Under the pieces are notes generated by a model. The model was given only the letters and a program-made list of their open reading frames with translations, searched no databases and was not told where the DNA came from. A stretch of DNA of 64,000 nucleotides from Amorphophallus konjac. Taxonomy: Eukaryota; Streptophyta; Magnoliopsida; Alismatales; Araceae. Every line of letters begins with the position of its first letter. The stretch's first letter is position 1. Shown here piece by piece: positions 37,011 to 47,078 of this stretch. The position numbers and the translations under genes are program-made. The stretch covers positions 123,232,886 to 123,296,885 of the forward strand of contig CM040126.1 in the NCBI GenBank assembly GCA_022559845.1, read 5' to 3'.

Positions 37011-38540
37011 TCAACCCGCAAGCCGGGTGCCAAGGCCACTCGGAACTTGGCAAGGTCCAAGTCCTCGTGCCCTCAAATTGGAGGTGACCCTAGAGTAGAG
37101 CCACTCCAAAATCATCATCATCATCAAGTCGCCAACGTGGAATTTCAAGTGGCGCTCACGAGTTTTTGCCCGCTTTTTGTAATTCTCACCGCTTTTTGCT
37201 TGATGCATGTTTTGATGCATTTGCCATGTACTAAGATGCGGTGTGAGTGAGTAGTGCGTGGTATGCAAAGGTGGTCCAGGGCAACCACATGTAGACCTAT
37301 CATGCATTAATGTTATGAAGACTTTGAATGTCTTGGGAGGACCGGGGCATCCATAAGTGTCCCTTTCATGTGTGAGTGTGATGAGTGCCGGGGGACCCGG
37401 ACATCCATGAATGCTCCTAACATGCTTGAGATTTATGATGAATGATGGTGGACCATTACAACCAAATATTGACCACTCATGTTTTCTTCTTGACATGTGG
37501 GTGATATGAATGAATGGACCCGACTTTCTAATCATGTCAAGTGGGGTGGTATGCCTAAGCACATGCATTTCAATCCTAGTGATGACTTCTATGTGCATAG
37601 GTGTGGGGTGGCCCTTGAGCTTCCATTCGTATGAGTCAAAGGGATCTAAGAAGGGAGACATCATGGAGTGGGGCCATCTATCAATCCCATTGTGTATGTT
37701 GCCTATGGTTAAGGCTTCTTTGGTGTAACCCAATTCTAGGAAGGGAAGGTTTTGGGTTATCATGGGTGGTAAGGGTAGGGTAAGGTGGGTGGTGAATAAG
37801 GTGAGTGGGTTACATTGAGATCTAGGCTCCCATAGAAAAGGGTCAAAGGGATCATGGTAAGGGTCACCTTGGTAGGGGTACTCTATGCTCTCAAGGTCCT
37901 CGAATGGTGAGTCATCCTCCTCAATAATTGGGCCAAGGTTGCTAATGGGTTGACCGATCAAAGCACTTGGGATCTTAATGGTTGGGGAGTGGACTAGGAT
38001 AGGTTCTTCCTCCATGGGAAGAAGGAGGATGATCTCACTAGTAACTTGGCCATTAGTGTAGATGGAAGTGATGGAGCCAATGGAGGGATATGCTAGGCTA
38101 ATGGTGTTAGTTTCGGACGGCCTCAAGGCTAGCATATTGGTCAAGTGAATTTGCCAATGTAGGTAGTTCACTAAGTCTCCCAAATCTTCCACACAATAGG
38201 AAGTTTGATAAGTGACATGTGGCTGAATGGGAATGATTTGGGATTGATATCCCATGGGTAGGTGGCATGGTTGTGAACTAGGAATGGTGAGACCTTTCTT
38301 GAGCCATTGGAGTATGGACTTATCTATGGTGAGGTTGGGTGTCTCTAGAGGAGCTAGGCTAGAGGTGTGTGAGTTGTTTGGCCTTTGGATTTCCTCTATG
38401 TTGGGAGGTGGATTCGGATGGGCATCCTTCTCACTTGGGTAGGTGTGTGGGTAGCAACTTCTATTACTAATGGAGTAGGGGGATCTATGGTGGGTGGTTT
38501 GGTGATAGCTAGCGTATGACACACCCGGGGTGGTGAACAA
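37011..38540 (-). CDS. G4 ORF2, unknown protein (up to 509 aa)
   Basis: I do not recognise this family. After a Pro/Thr-rich start, it has SILQWLKKGLTIPSS near residue 90, an acidic segment EEDDSPFEDLESIEYP with GDPYHDPFDPF near 215-245, and a C-terminal part with four repeats around the motif GCPGPP, each with a preceding H-x-R-S-x-x-like segment. G5 ORF2 has the same order of features with roughly half the residues the same by eye. The gag-side frame (38396-38998) overlaps it, and comparison with G5 suggests a one-base deletion near 38425. Upstream and downstream portions were therefore probably one frame with gag. No signal peptide, membrane span or polymerase motif is visible. Confidence 0.65.
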   Translation of the reverse strand: MFTTPGVSYASYHQTTHHRSPYSISNRSCYPHTYPSEKDAHPNPPPNIEEIQRPNNSHTSSLAPLETPNLTIDKSILQWLKKGLTIPSSQPCHLPMGYQSQIIPIQPHVTYQTSYCVEDLGDLVNYLHWQIHLTNMLALRPSETNTISLAYPSIGSITSIYTNGQVTSEIILLLPMEEEPILVHSPTIKIPSALIGQPISNLGPIIEEDDSPFEDLESIEYPYQGDPYHDPFDPFLWEPRSQCNPLTLFTTHLTLPLPPMITQNLPFLELGYTKEALTIGNIHNGIDRWPHSMMSPFLDPFDSYEWKLKGHPTPMHIEVITRIEMHVLRHTTPLDMIRKSGPFIHITHMSRRKHEWSIFGCNGPPSFIINLKHVRSIHGCPGPPALITLTHERDTYGCPGPPKTFKVFITLMHDRSTCGCPGPPLHTTHYSLTPHLSTWQMHQNMHQAKSGENYKKRAKTRERHLKFHVGDLMMMMILEWLYSRVTSNLRARGLGPCQVPSGLGTRLAG

Positions 38541-39460
38541 GCATGGGCTTGGGTTGGGATAGGAAGGAGAAGTAGAGGAGGCCTAGGTTGGGGAAAGATT
38601 GGTGTAGGAAGTGGGAGGTGGGTTGGGTGAGGGGTTTTGGGTTGATTTGTCTTGGGAGATGTGTCCCTTTTTGGGGACGATGGTGGGTTTGTGGTGGTGG
38701 TCAAGGGGGCTTGTGGGGTACGGGTTTGGTGAGGGGTTTTGGGTTTGGGGGTGGTGGCCATTATGGGCCTAGGTGGAGGGGTGGACGCGGTGTCCACTTG
38801 GTTTTTAATAGTGAGGGTTGGATAAGTGGTGGTCACCATGGAGGGAATTGGGTCGGTTAGGGGTCTCTTGTCCTTGGGATCGTTTGGAGTGGAAGTGGGG
38901 GCTAAAGGGGCTTGACTAGTGTAGGTTAGGGAAGGGGGGTTTGGTTGGGGTGTGGGGGCCCTCATGGGGTTAGGTGGGGAGGTGGAGGCCTTGGACACTT
39001 GGGTTCTAGTGGTAAGGGTTTGGACGGGTGGGGTTGGAGGAGTGGGAGTGCTCCTCGAGTTTTGGTAACCCGGGTAGGAGGGAGGAGGTCAGGGAGTGTA
39101 GACTTTCCTAAGTTCGGCTCTCATGTTCTCCCATGTGTTAATAGGCTCTAGCCTCATAACCCTCCTAAATTGCTCAATGAACTTCCACCTATCCTCGGCA
39201 TGGTACACAAGTCGACTCTTGGCAAGGTAGATTTTCATGGGTTCAGTCATTGGATTCCTTTTAAAGTATTTGTCCATGTTTTCCTCCCACTCTAAATATG
39301 CACTAGGGTGGTATCCGTTAAAGATAAGGTCCTCAAATAGGACTTTGTCCAAAGGGGTGTCAATCGGACCTTTGTGGAGGGCCGAGTGAGATAGATGTGA
39401 CTTATATGAAGTAGCCATGCTAGTGGACAAAAGAGATGCAACCGAAGACTCTAAATGCAT
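38396..39460 (-). pseudogene. G4 gag, interrupted
   Basis: The likely start is the ATG at 39418 (MATSYKSHLSH), matching G5. The segment YLEWEENMDKYFKR to NTWENMRAELRKVYTP is a gypsy-type gag capsid core. A TGA at 39089-39091 follows VYTP where G5 has an Arg codon CGA. The frame continues after it as a long Pro/Thr/Ser-rich tail (38998-38396). No CCHC knuckle is seen, whereas G5 keeps one. Truncated capsid is the expected product. Confidence 0.8.
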
Positions 39461-39501
39461 ATGAGCGTCCTAGGACCAACTTGATAGAGACAAGTTATGA
39501 A

Positions 39502-39516
39502 CTTGCTCTGATACCA
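39502..39516 (-). other. G4 primer binding site
   Basis: The minus strand reads TGGTATCAGAGCAAG, complementary to initiator methionine tRNA, two bases from the LTR end. Confidence 0.92.
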
Positions 39517-39518
39517 CT

Positions 39519-41761
39519 TGATGTGACACCACCTTGGGGTGATGACCACAAGACAATATGACCCTTGGACCTAAGGTTGCAAGCAAGCAATTTGGCGATG
39601 ATACCACTCGAGCGGCTCACTCGCTTGGTGCACACTTGTGCCCGTGGACAACTAAATGATAATGGAGAGGGTCCGGGGTGGGACAATGATGCTCCGGTGC
39701 TTGGCAAGCTTGGGGAGAACCCCAATTGGGCCAGGGATGCCCACTCACAGGCGGCCGTCACACCATGAGTGTGGGTTGAAATGGCTCGCTCACAACTCGC
39801 CCGCGATGGACACTCACGTGTTCGGCAATTTGGGCCGGGCCCTCGCTCTCCGTCCGACACAGCAAAGCAAGAATACTAAGCTAAGCAAGTGATATTGACC
39901 AGCAAGGAAATGGGGACCGAGGCTCACCTAGCCGGCGTGAAGACGCCAACTCCGGCCGAAGACGGGGGCGAGCGGGGAGGCAAGGGTTTGCGCCCGCAAG
40001 CCGCGTCGGTGTCGCTTCAAATCTGCGAAAATATTATTACATGAACTACACCTCTCGCAGGAGGGGGGCTCTTGGGGTGGGGGTTAGACTTATTACAACT
40101 AAGATTATCTCCACGCAGGGAGGGGCCTTCAGCCAGCCAAGCAGGGTGGGGAAATTATGAAGAGAAAGCCGACTCTCCAAGCTTCGCCGGTTCTGCCACT
40201 CTTCAGTTTTGCTGAACAGGTTGTCGATGAAGATGCTGCCACGGACTCAACCGAGCTCCAAATTTGATGAAACTGGTGTCAAAAGTTCCCCAGCTGGCCG
40301 AGGATGATGCTTGAATTTTTTGGGAAGCTCTGGAACTTGGGCCTGATCGGACCGGCGACTGGAGCAGGACAGCAACACTCTGTCTCTGACTGATGCAGAA
40401 CTGATACAGTGGATTGCAGAAGCCACTGCGGTCATTCCCGAACTCCAAATCGAACGAAACTGGCGGTGACGGGATCGTGGTCGGAGTAGCTTTGAGCAGA
40501 AAATGACGGGGCCACAATCTGAGATTGGAGAGGAGAATGGTGGCTGGAGAAGTGAAGACAGGTAGAACCTAGACCTGCAGGGGGCAGACTGCACACTCCA
40601 GCGAAGAAATTCAGAACAAATAGCTCGGGCAGGCGATTGGCATCGTTCCTTCTGCTACTGATGGAGGACTCGACGAAGAAGAATTTTGTAGAAGGAAGCA
40701 TGATCGAATTCCTCCAAGGTTGGCCGCTGAACGGCTTCCAAGATCGCTCTGGCCTTCAGTCTGGGACAGATTGCGCAATCGTTGAAGATGACGTTCCTCC
40801 GGACAGCTCCGAACTCGGATGCAGGCAGGAGTACCACTGTTGGAAAGAAGACTTGGAGACGATTCCAGCAATATAAGATATGCCACCGGGAGCCTTCAGG
40901 GGAAGTCGTGGCTGCTACTGCAAATCACTGCTTTTCTGAAACCTGCAACAGGGACAGAATAGGTGGAGGAGAGGGTGTGGGGAAGGGCATGAACAAGGGG
41001 TTATTTGGTGGATGGGGAAGGGGGGGGTGCGACCTTGGGTGGTTAGGGAAGTGGGGAGATGAAAGGGCACAGCCCAAGGAAGAGGGAAATTTGAAATTTG
41101 GCCTAGGGAAGGGCTCTTTCAGTCTTGGGGAGAGGGAGGGTTACTTGGGAGAGTGGAAAGGTGCCTAGGAGAAGGGGTTTCCACCTAGGGGTTGGAGGGG
41201 GAATTGAATGAGTGCATGGGGAAGGGGCCTTAATGAGGGGTGAATGGGGAGGAGAGAGAATGAATTTCAAAATTGGGGTGGGGAGGAGAGAGAGAGGGGG
41301 CACAACCCACTTAGAGAGAGTGATAGTAAGAGAGAGAGAGAGGGAGATATTGAGAGGGAACTAGAAGGTGTGGAAATTTTCTGGATTCAATATTCAAGCA
41401 TAATTGTTACAAATGAGAGAGGGGTGGGGCTATTTATAGACCCCACACTTTTCCTAAGACCAAACTGACCCTGACAAACTAACTAATGACCAAACAGTCC
41501 AAGGGAGGGGCGCCCCTGGGCCTAGCCCAATGAATTGGGCCCATTAACCTATCAAACCAACATAATGACTTCAAGACTTAGGAAAATGACTTTCTAACCT
41601 AGGTACATGACTCAATAAAGGGAGAATTACATGTTTAAGACTCAAATAAAAATAAGAAAATTACATGACTCGACTCACAAACACATGAGGAACATAATGG
41701 CGTACACCGACGATCAATCCGAGCTTCAGAAAATGTTGAGGGGCAAGGGATGTCCCCATCA
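39519..41761 (-). repeat. G4 5' LTR (2243 bp)
   Basis: It pairs with 34406-36640 and ends at the TACAT duplication. TATA (minus) is near 41430-41437. Purine-rich tracts at 40960-41350 give long spurious open frames. Confidence 0.93.
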
Positions 41762-41766
41762 TACAT

Positions 41767-42470
41767 CAACGAGTCTTGATGATGACCCAAAAGGTAAATT
41801 GGTTGACACCAAATTGTACAAAGGTATGATCGGATCTCTTCTTTACCTTACTGCATCTAGGCCTGATATTCGATTTGCTATGTGTTTATGTGCTAGATTT
41901 CAGGCTAGTCCTAAAGAGTCACATGTTAGTGCTGTTAAGAGGATTTTTAGGTATCTGTCAGGCACCCAAGAACTAGGTCTTTGGTACCCTGCTCAGTGTG
42001 AGCTAAACCATATAGCCTATACTGATGTTGATTATGCTGGGTGTCGGATAGATAGAAAATGTACTAGTGGATACTGCCATTTCTTAGGTGGTTGTCTAGT
42101 ATCTTGGGCTTCCAAGAAGCAACACACTGTTGCTCTATCTACCGCTGAGGCAGAATATGTCGTAGCAGGAAATTGTGCAGCTCAGGTGCTTTGGATCAAA
42201 CACCAACTCCTTGACTATCAGATAGAATTGGGATGCATTCTAATTTTGTGTGATAACACTAGCGCTATAGCATTGACTAAAAATATTATTCATCACTCTA
42301 GGACCAAGCACATAGAAATTAAACATCATTTTCTAAGAGATGAAGTAAGCAAGAATGAAATTGAACTGAACTTCATAGAATCTGAAAAATAGCTTGGTGA
42401 TATTTTTACTAAACCTTTGAGTAATGACAGATTCAACTTCTTAAGAAGAGAGCTAGGTTTATGTAAATTT
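41767..42470 (+). pseudogene. Copia pol: end of RT and RNase H
   Basis: Sequence resumes after G4 with SLLYLTASRPDIRFAMCLCA, the usual end of the copia RT. RNase H follows: AYTDVDYAGC, ALSTAEAEYV, ILCDNTSAIALT, and HIEIKHHFLRDEV. The TAG at 42390-42392 sits at an expected Gln, and the frame runs on as LGDIFTKPL to a final stop near 42471. Together with 32060-34405 it forms the copia pol. Confidence 0.88.
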
Positions 42471-42471
42471 T

Positions 42472-43477
42472 AGCATGATGAATAATTCTTTTTCATTCCT
42501 GAGGAAGGGTTGTGATCTGATATGTGTCTACCTATCAAATCTTTTGAGAATAAGATTTCAGATGTATGCATGTCAATTGAAAATGATTTGAATAAATATT
42601 CTGCTTTGTCTTGTGGATGATTAATGTCCACTTGCAAGTAATTTGATCTGTGTCATAGTTGAGTCATCTTGATTTTAGAGATATATAAAATGATATGTGG
42701 TGGAAAGACAGATTCTGTCTGTTTGAAAGCCCATACCATGTGTAGAGGACTATCCTCCGCCAGGTATCATGAATCAAGAGAGTACATGCATTGCATTGCA
42801 CTTCTTAAATGTTAGGTTTAGTGGTCTGTGGCTAATTGTGTCTTAATGTTGAAAAATCATGCATATAGATAGGGGGAGCTTTTGTTTAGAATAAGATTGC
42901 ATGTCCATGCTGTATTGATCTGTCAGGGGGAGTTTTTCTGATTATCATCTATCTCAATCCTGGACAGTCCTATGTCAATACTCAATTTCAACACTCTTTG
43001 GACCTCAGACTCTCTTCTCATATCAGTTATCCTGTATAAACTTTTACTCTCTACAGCTGTCTGTGTGCTTCACAATGTCCCTCACATCCTGAATTGATGA
43101 CAGTCTGTCAATAAGTTCATTACATTAAGCAACATAAATCTCATATCTTCTATTATAAGAATCATGTTTGCTTCATGAATGAAACAAAGGTTTAAGCTTA
43201 ATAAACCTTAATGTTTCAGACTGTATTATGAAATATAAGGATGTGGTAAATTTTAATAGCTCTCAACCTCAGTCTCATGTTGGGACAGACAAAGTTTGCT
43301 AGTGTCTGAAAACTGATAAGAAAGTGTAATCTCAGTTGAGGAAATTGGAAGTGTGTATTGTTTTTAAACAAAACACTCTGAAGAATTAAAAAGGGCAGCA
43401 AAAGAAAAGAATGTGCCAAAAGAAAAGCAATGTATAAGCAAAATGGCAGAGCAATGAATGAATGCACTGAGAAACTG
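42472..43477 (+). other. Copia 3' non-coding region, first part
   Basis: No protein is recognised between pol and the 3' LTR. Purine runs such as GATAGGGGGAGC (about 42870) and CAGGGGGAGTTT (about 42925) resemble polypurine tracts. No clear envelope-like frame is present. Confidence 0.6.
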
Positions 43478-43482
43478 AGTAC

Positions 43483-46048
43483 TGATGGGGGCATCACTTA
43501 CCCCTCCACATTTTGCGAAGCTATGATGGGTCGACGGTTTACGCCATTGTGTTCTTCACATTTTTCTGAGTCTATCCATGCAATTTTTATATTTTATTTG
43601 AGTCATAAACTATGTAATTTTCCTTTATTTGAGTCCGGTACCTAGGTATAAGGGTCATTTACCTAAGTCTTGAGTCATGTGGTTAATTAAGTTGTCTATT
43701 GGGCCCAACTAGTGGGCTTGGCCCAGGGGCACCCTCCCTTGGACTACTTGGTCATTAGTTGTTTAGTCAGGGTCATTTTAGTCCTAGTAAAATATGAGTG
43801 CCTATAAATAGGCCACCCCACTCCCTCATATGTAATCTTTTGGTCAATCAAAAAAATTGGGTGCATTTTAGTGTAATTGGAGTGGATTCTCCATCTCTCT
43901 CTCCCTCTCTCTAAGGGGTGGATTCCCCTCTCTCTCATACCTCTCTCTCTCTAAGGGGGTCACCCCTTTCTCTCTCGTCCACCTCCCACCTACTTTCTCT
44001 CTCTTCCCCCCCTCCAATAACTCATCCCCAACTCCCCACCACCCCACCTTAACTCCACCCCAGCCCCAAAGGAGATTCCACCACTCCCCACTCCACCCTC
44101 CAACCACCAACCACCCACTCCCCTTCCCCAAGCACCCTCTCATCTCCCAAGGGAGAATTCCCCACTCCCCAAGTTCCCCCTTTACCTTCCCCACACACCT
44201 CTTCCCATCCCCAAGACCAAAAATTAATCCCACCCTTAAACCCATTTTCAAATACCCTTTCCCTCTCTCCCTTCCAACCAAATTCGCAGCTCTCCCTCCC
44301 TCCACCTGCTAGACCTCCTTCTAGCCCCCATCCTGCCACTCCAACACCTTGGAACACCCCCTCCCAGACTCCCTCACAGCCAGGGGTTGCCCCCACACAC
44401 ATCCATCTCATTTCCCCTCCCATCTACCCCTATTTCCCATCACCTATCACCACTCTGCACAGGCCAGTTCGCAGGCAGCAGTTGAGACCAGAGTTGCAGA
44501 GCCTGTCACATCTTCATCACACGTCTTTTGAGGGTGTATCATACATACCTAGAATCATCGTCGAGTCTGCTTCGTAAAGGAGGTGGTCCCACCAACATCC
44601 AAGCTTGGAGCTACTCGGAGGAGCTGTTCTCGCCAAGCTGCGCAATCTGTCTCAGGCAGACAGCCAAAGGTAACTTGCAGAGACTCCCACAACCAGCTTG
44701 GTGAAGCTATGGGCGCCATCTTTAGAGCGAAGGAATGTCGTCCAGTACTCTTTCAGTACCAGGAAGGAGGAGGCCATTCGCCCTCCCGAGCACCCGGTTC
44801 CAATTATTCTCGTCGAAGTGCGTAGACTGCTCCCTGCTATTCCGGGTTGGACCACCTCCCATTCTTATGATTAGAGCTCTCTCCTCTGACCTTATTTTGG
44901 GGTCTCGTCAGTTCCTGCTCAAAGTTGCTTTGGACACGGTCACGTCAACGCCAATTTCGTCTCCATCGGAGTTTGGTAGAGTTCGTGGCCACTTCTGCAA
45001 CAGACATTAGAGGTTCTGCACCAGCCAGAGCCAGAACGGATCAGTCATGTTCCAGACTCCGCCCCGGCCAGCAACATCATCAGAAAATTCACCAAAAATT
45101 CGGGCGTCATCCTGGGTGAATTAAGAAAGTTTTGGCACTTGTCTCAACTACTTCTGAGCTCGGCTGAGCCTGTGGAGGCATCAATCCAACATCCTATCAT
45201 GCTGTCCAAGGCCGGATAGAATCTGAACAAGTTGGCGAATTGGAACTACAGCGGCCCCACCGGACCTCCGGACGACCCGGGAATCCTACTGCGACCTGCT
45301 ACATTGTCCCTGGATGAGTCAGCATTATCCCCACCCTTTCCAGTATCTGGAGGCATCCGTGGTCACCCCGACTTCAGCTTGCTATCCCTGCAGAATCGAA
45401 CCGGCTGAAGTCGGTCCCGGGCAGTTCGGCTTTCGTCATCTAATTCCCCGCCCCCTCGCCTGACCGACTGAAAGCCCCTCCCTGTGTGGAGGTAGTGTTT
45501 GAGTGTAAAATTAAGTTCCTTACCCCACGATCACCCTCCTGCGTGAGGCGTAGTGGTGTATTCACTTTTAATTTTCAGGTCAAAGCGACACCGACGCGGT
45601 GTGCGGGTGCGTACCCACGCCTCCCCACTCGCCCTCGTCTTCGACCGAGATCGGTGTATTCATGCCGATCAGGTGAGCGTCTAGCTGCCCCTTTACTGGT
45701 TTACATTTTGCTTACTTAGTATTGCTTCTAAGTGCCGTCGGACGGAGAGTGAGAGCTCGGCCAACATTGCCCTCCACGTGAGTGACCACCGCAGGCGAGT
45801 TGTGAGAGCAACCACTTAAACCCCGCCCTTGGCGTGTCGGCCGCCCATGAATTGGGCATCCTTGGCCCTGTGGGGTCCTCCCTAGGCTTTCCAAACCCCT
45901 GGAACACCTAGGTCCAACCTCGGACCCTCACCACTATCGACGGTCCACCTACGGACCAGGGTGTGCGCGTCACGGGTGAGTCCACTTGAGTGGGTCCGCC
46001 AACTCGATTATTTGCTTACAATTTAGGTCCATAGGTGATGTCACATCA
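43483..46048 (+). repeat. G5 5' LTR (2566 bp)
   Basis: It starts TGATGGGGGCATCAC and ends GATGTCACATCA. A TATA box CCTATAAATAGG is at about 43801-43811, followed by a long CT- and CCC-rich tract (43885-44330). Frames inside are not genes. Confidence 0.93.
43801..43811 (+). promoter_or_regulatory. G5 5' LTR TATA box
   Basis: CTATAAATAGG, with the same box in the 3' LTR near 49184-49194 and in G4 on the minus strand. Position and conservation support promoter use. Confidence 0.75.
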
Positions 46049-46050
46049 AG

Positions 46051-46065
46051 TGGTATCAGAGCAAG
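46051..46065 (+). other. G5 primer binding site
   Basis: TGGTATCAGAGCAAG, complementary to initiator methionine tRNA, two bases after the LTR. Confidence 0.93.
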
Positions 46066-46142
46066 TTCTCAACTTGTGTCTACAAGTTGGTCCTAGGGCG
46101 CATTTGCATTCATCACCCGGTGCATCAACCTTGCCCACTAGC

Positions 46143-46886
46143 ATGGCTACTTCATATTGGTCACATCTGTCCCACTCGGCCCTCCACAAGGGTCCGATTG
46201 ACACCCCTTTGGACATAGTCCTATTTGAGGACCTTATCTTTGACGGGTACCACCCTAGTGCATATCTAGAGTGGGAGGAAAATATGGACAAATACTTTAA
46301 GAGGACTCCAATGACTGATCCCATGAGAATCTACCTTGCCAAGAGTCAGCTTGTACGCCATGTCGAGGATAGGTGGCAGCTCATTGAACGCTTAAGGAAG
46401 GTTATGAGGCAAGAACCTATTAACACATGGGAAAACATTAAAGCCAAACTTAGGAAAGTCTACACTCCCCGACCTTCTCCCTTCTACTCAGATCACCAAA
46501 ACCCAAGCAGCACTTCAACTCCACCATCCCCACCCGGCCAACCCAAGACTCCAATTCCCCAATTCCCCACAATGCAACCAAAATCCAATTCCACAACCCA
46601 CCTTACTCAAGCCCCTTTTGCCCCCACCTCCACCCCTCACCTTATCCCTTCTCAAAAAGGAAAAGCCCCTATGGAGATAGAAGTGAATGAGACAACCACG
46701 GGTGAGTGCGAGCCGGAATGTTATAGGTGCCACCAATTGGGGCACATCGCCAGGCAATGCCCCACTAAGAAGCATCCTTCGATGCCCATAGTGGTTGAAA
46801 CCGCTCCCACCCCGGCCACCACTACCCCTACAATGTCCCCCAAAAGGGACAATCCTCCCAAGGCCAATTCCCCCAAACCCCCTTAA
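46143..46886 (+). CDS. G5 gag (about 247 aa)
   Basis: The start at 46143 (MATSYWSHLSH) is preferred to 46035, which lies inside the LTR; it matches the G4 start. The capsid core spans about residues 40-110 (YLEWEENMDKYFKR, NTWENIKAKLRKVYTP). A single CCHC knuckle CYRCHQLGHIARQC lies near residue 200, then a Pro-rich tail to TAA at 46884. After this stop the same frame continues, Pro-rich, to another TAA just before ORF2 at 47079. So gag and ORF2 were probably one long frame. Gag would form the particle, with enzymes from a partner element. Confidence 0.8.
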   Translation: MATSYWSHLSHSALHKGPIDTPLDIVLFEDLIFDGYHPSAYLEWEENMDKYFKRTPMTDPMRIYLAKSQLVRHVEDRWQLIERLRKVMRQEPINTWENIKAKLRKVYTPRPSPFYSDHQNPSSTSTPPSPPGQPKTPIPQFPTMQPKSNSTTHLTQAPFAPTSTPHLIPSQKGKAPMEIEVNETTTGECEPECYRCHQLGHIARQCPTKKHPSMPIVVETAPTPATTTPTMSPKRDNPPKANSPKPP

Positions 46887-47078
46887 CCCACCCATCTCCC
46901 TCTCCCTACTCCAATCCAACCCCAACCAAGGCTTCCACTACTTCCCCTACCAAACCCAACCCAAGTTCAACCTTGCTCACCATCTCGGGTGCACCAAGCG
47001 TCGGCCACCATCACCCCAACCCCAAATGACCAACCCAACCCTTTGGTAGAGGAACCCATGGCCCACACACCCAACTAA

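Larger units (their letters stand above)
34406..41761 (-). mobile_element. G4: non-autonomous gypsy-type element with gag and unknown ORF2
   Basis: Target duplications TACAT (34401-34405 and 41762-41766) flank a 7356-bp element. On the minus strand both LTRs start TGATGGGGACATCCC and end GGTGTCACATCA. Between them are a tRNA-Met primer site, a gag start, ORF2 and a short non-coding part. There is no protease, RT, RNase H or integrase. It splits the copia RT. LTR differences in the first few hundred bases are about 3-4 percent, mostly transitions. Confidence 0.93.

Noticed and set aside
44583..45119. Short frames in the G5 5' LTR
   Set aside because: The matching 3' LTR stretch (49920-50450) breaks them, and they have no recognisable domain.
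46035..46142. ATG at 46035 as the G5 gag start
   Set aside because: It lies in the LTR and overlaps the primer site. The ATG at 46143 matches the G4 start.
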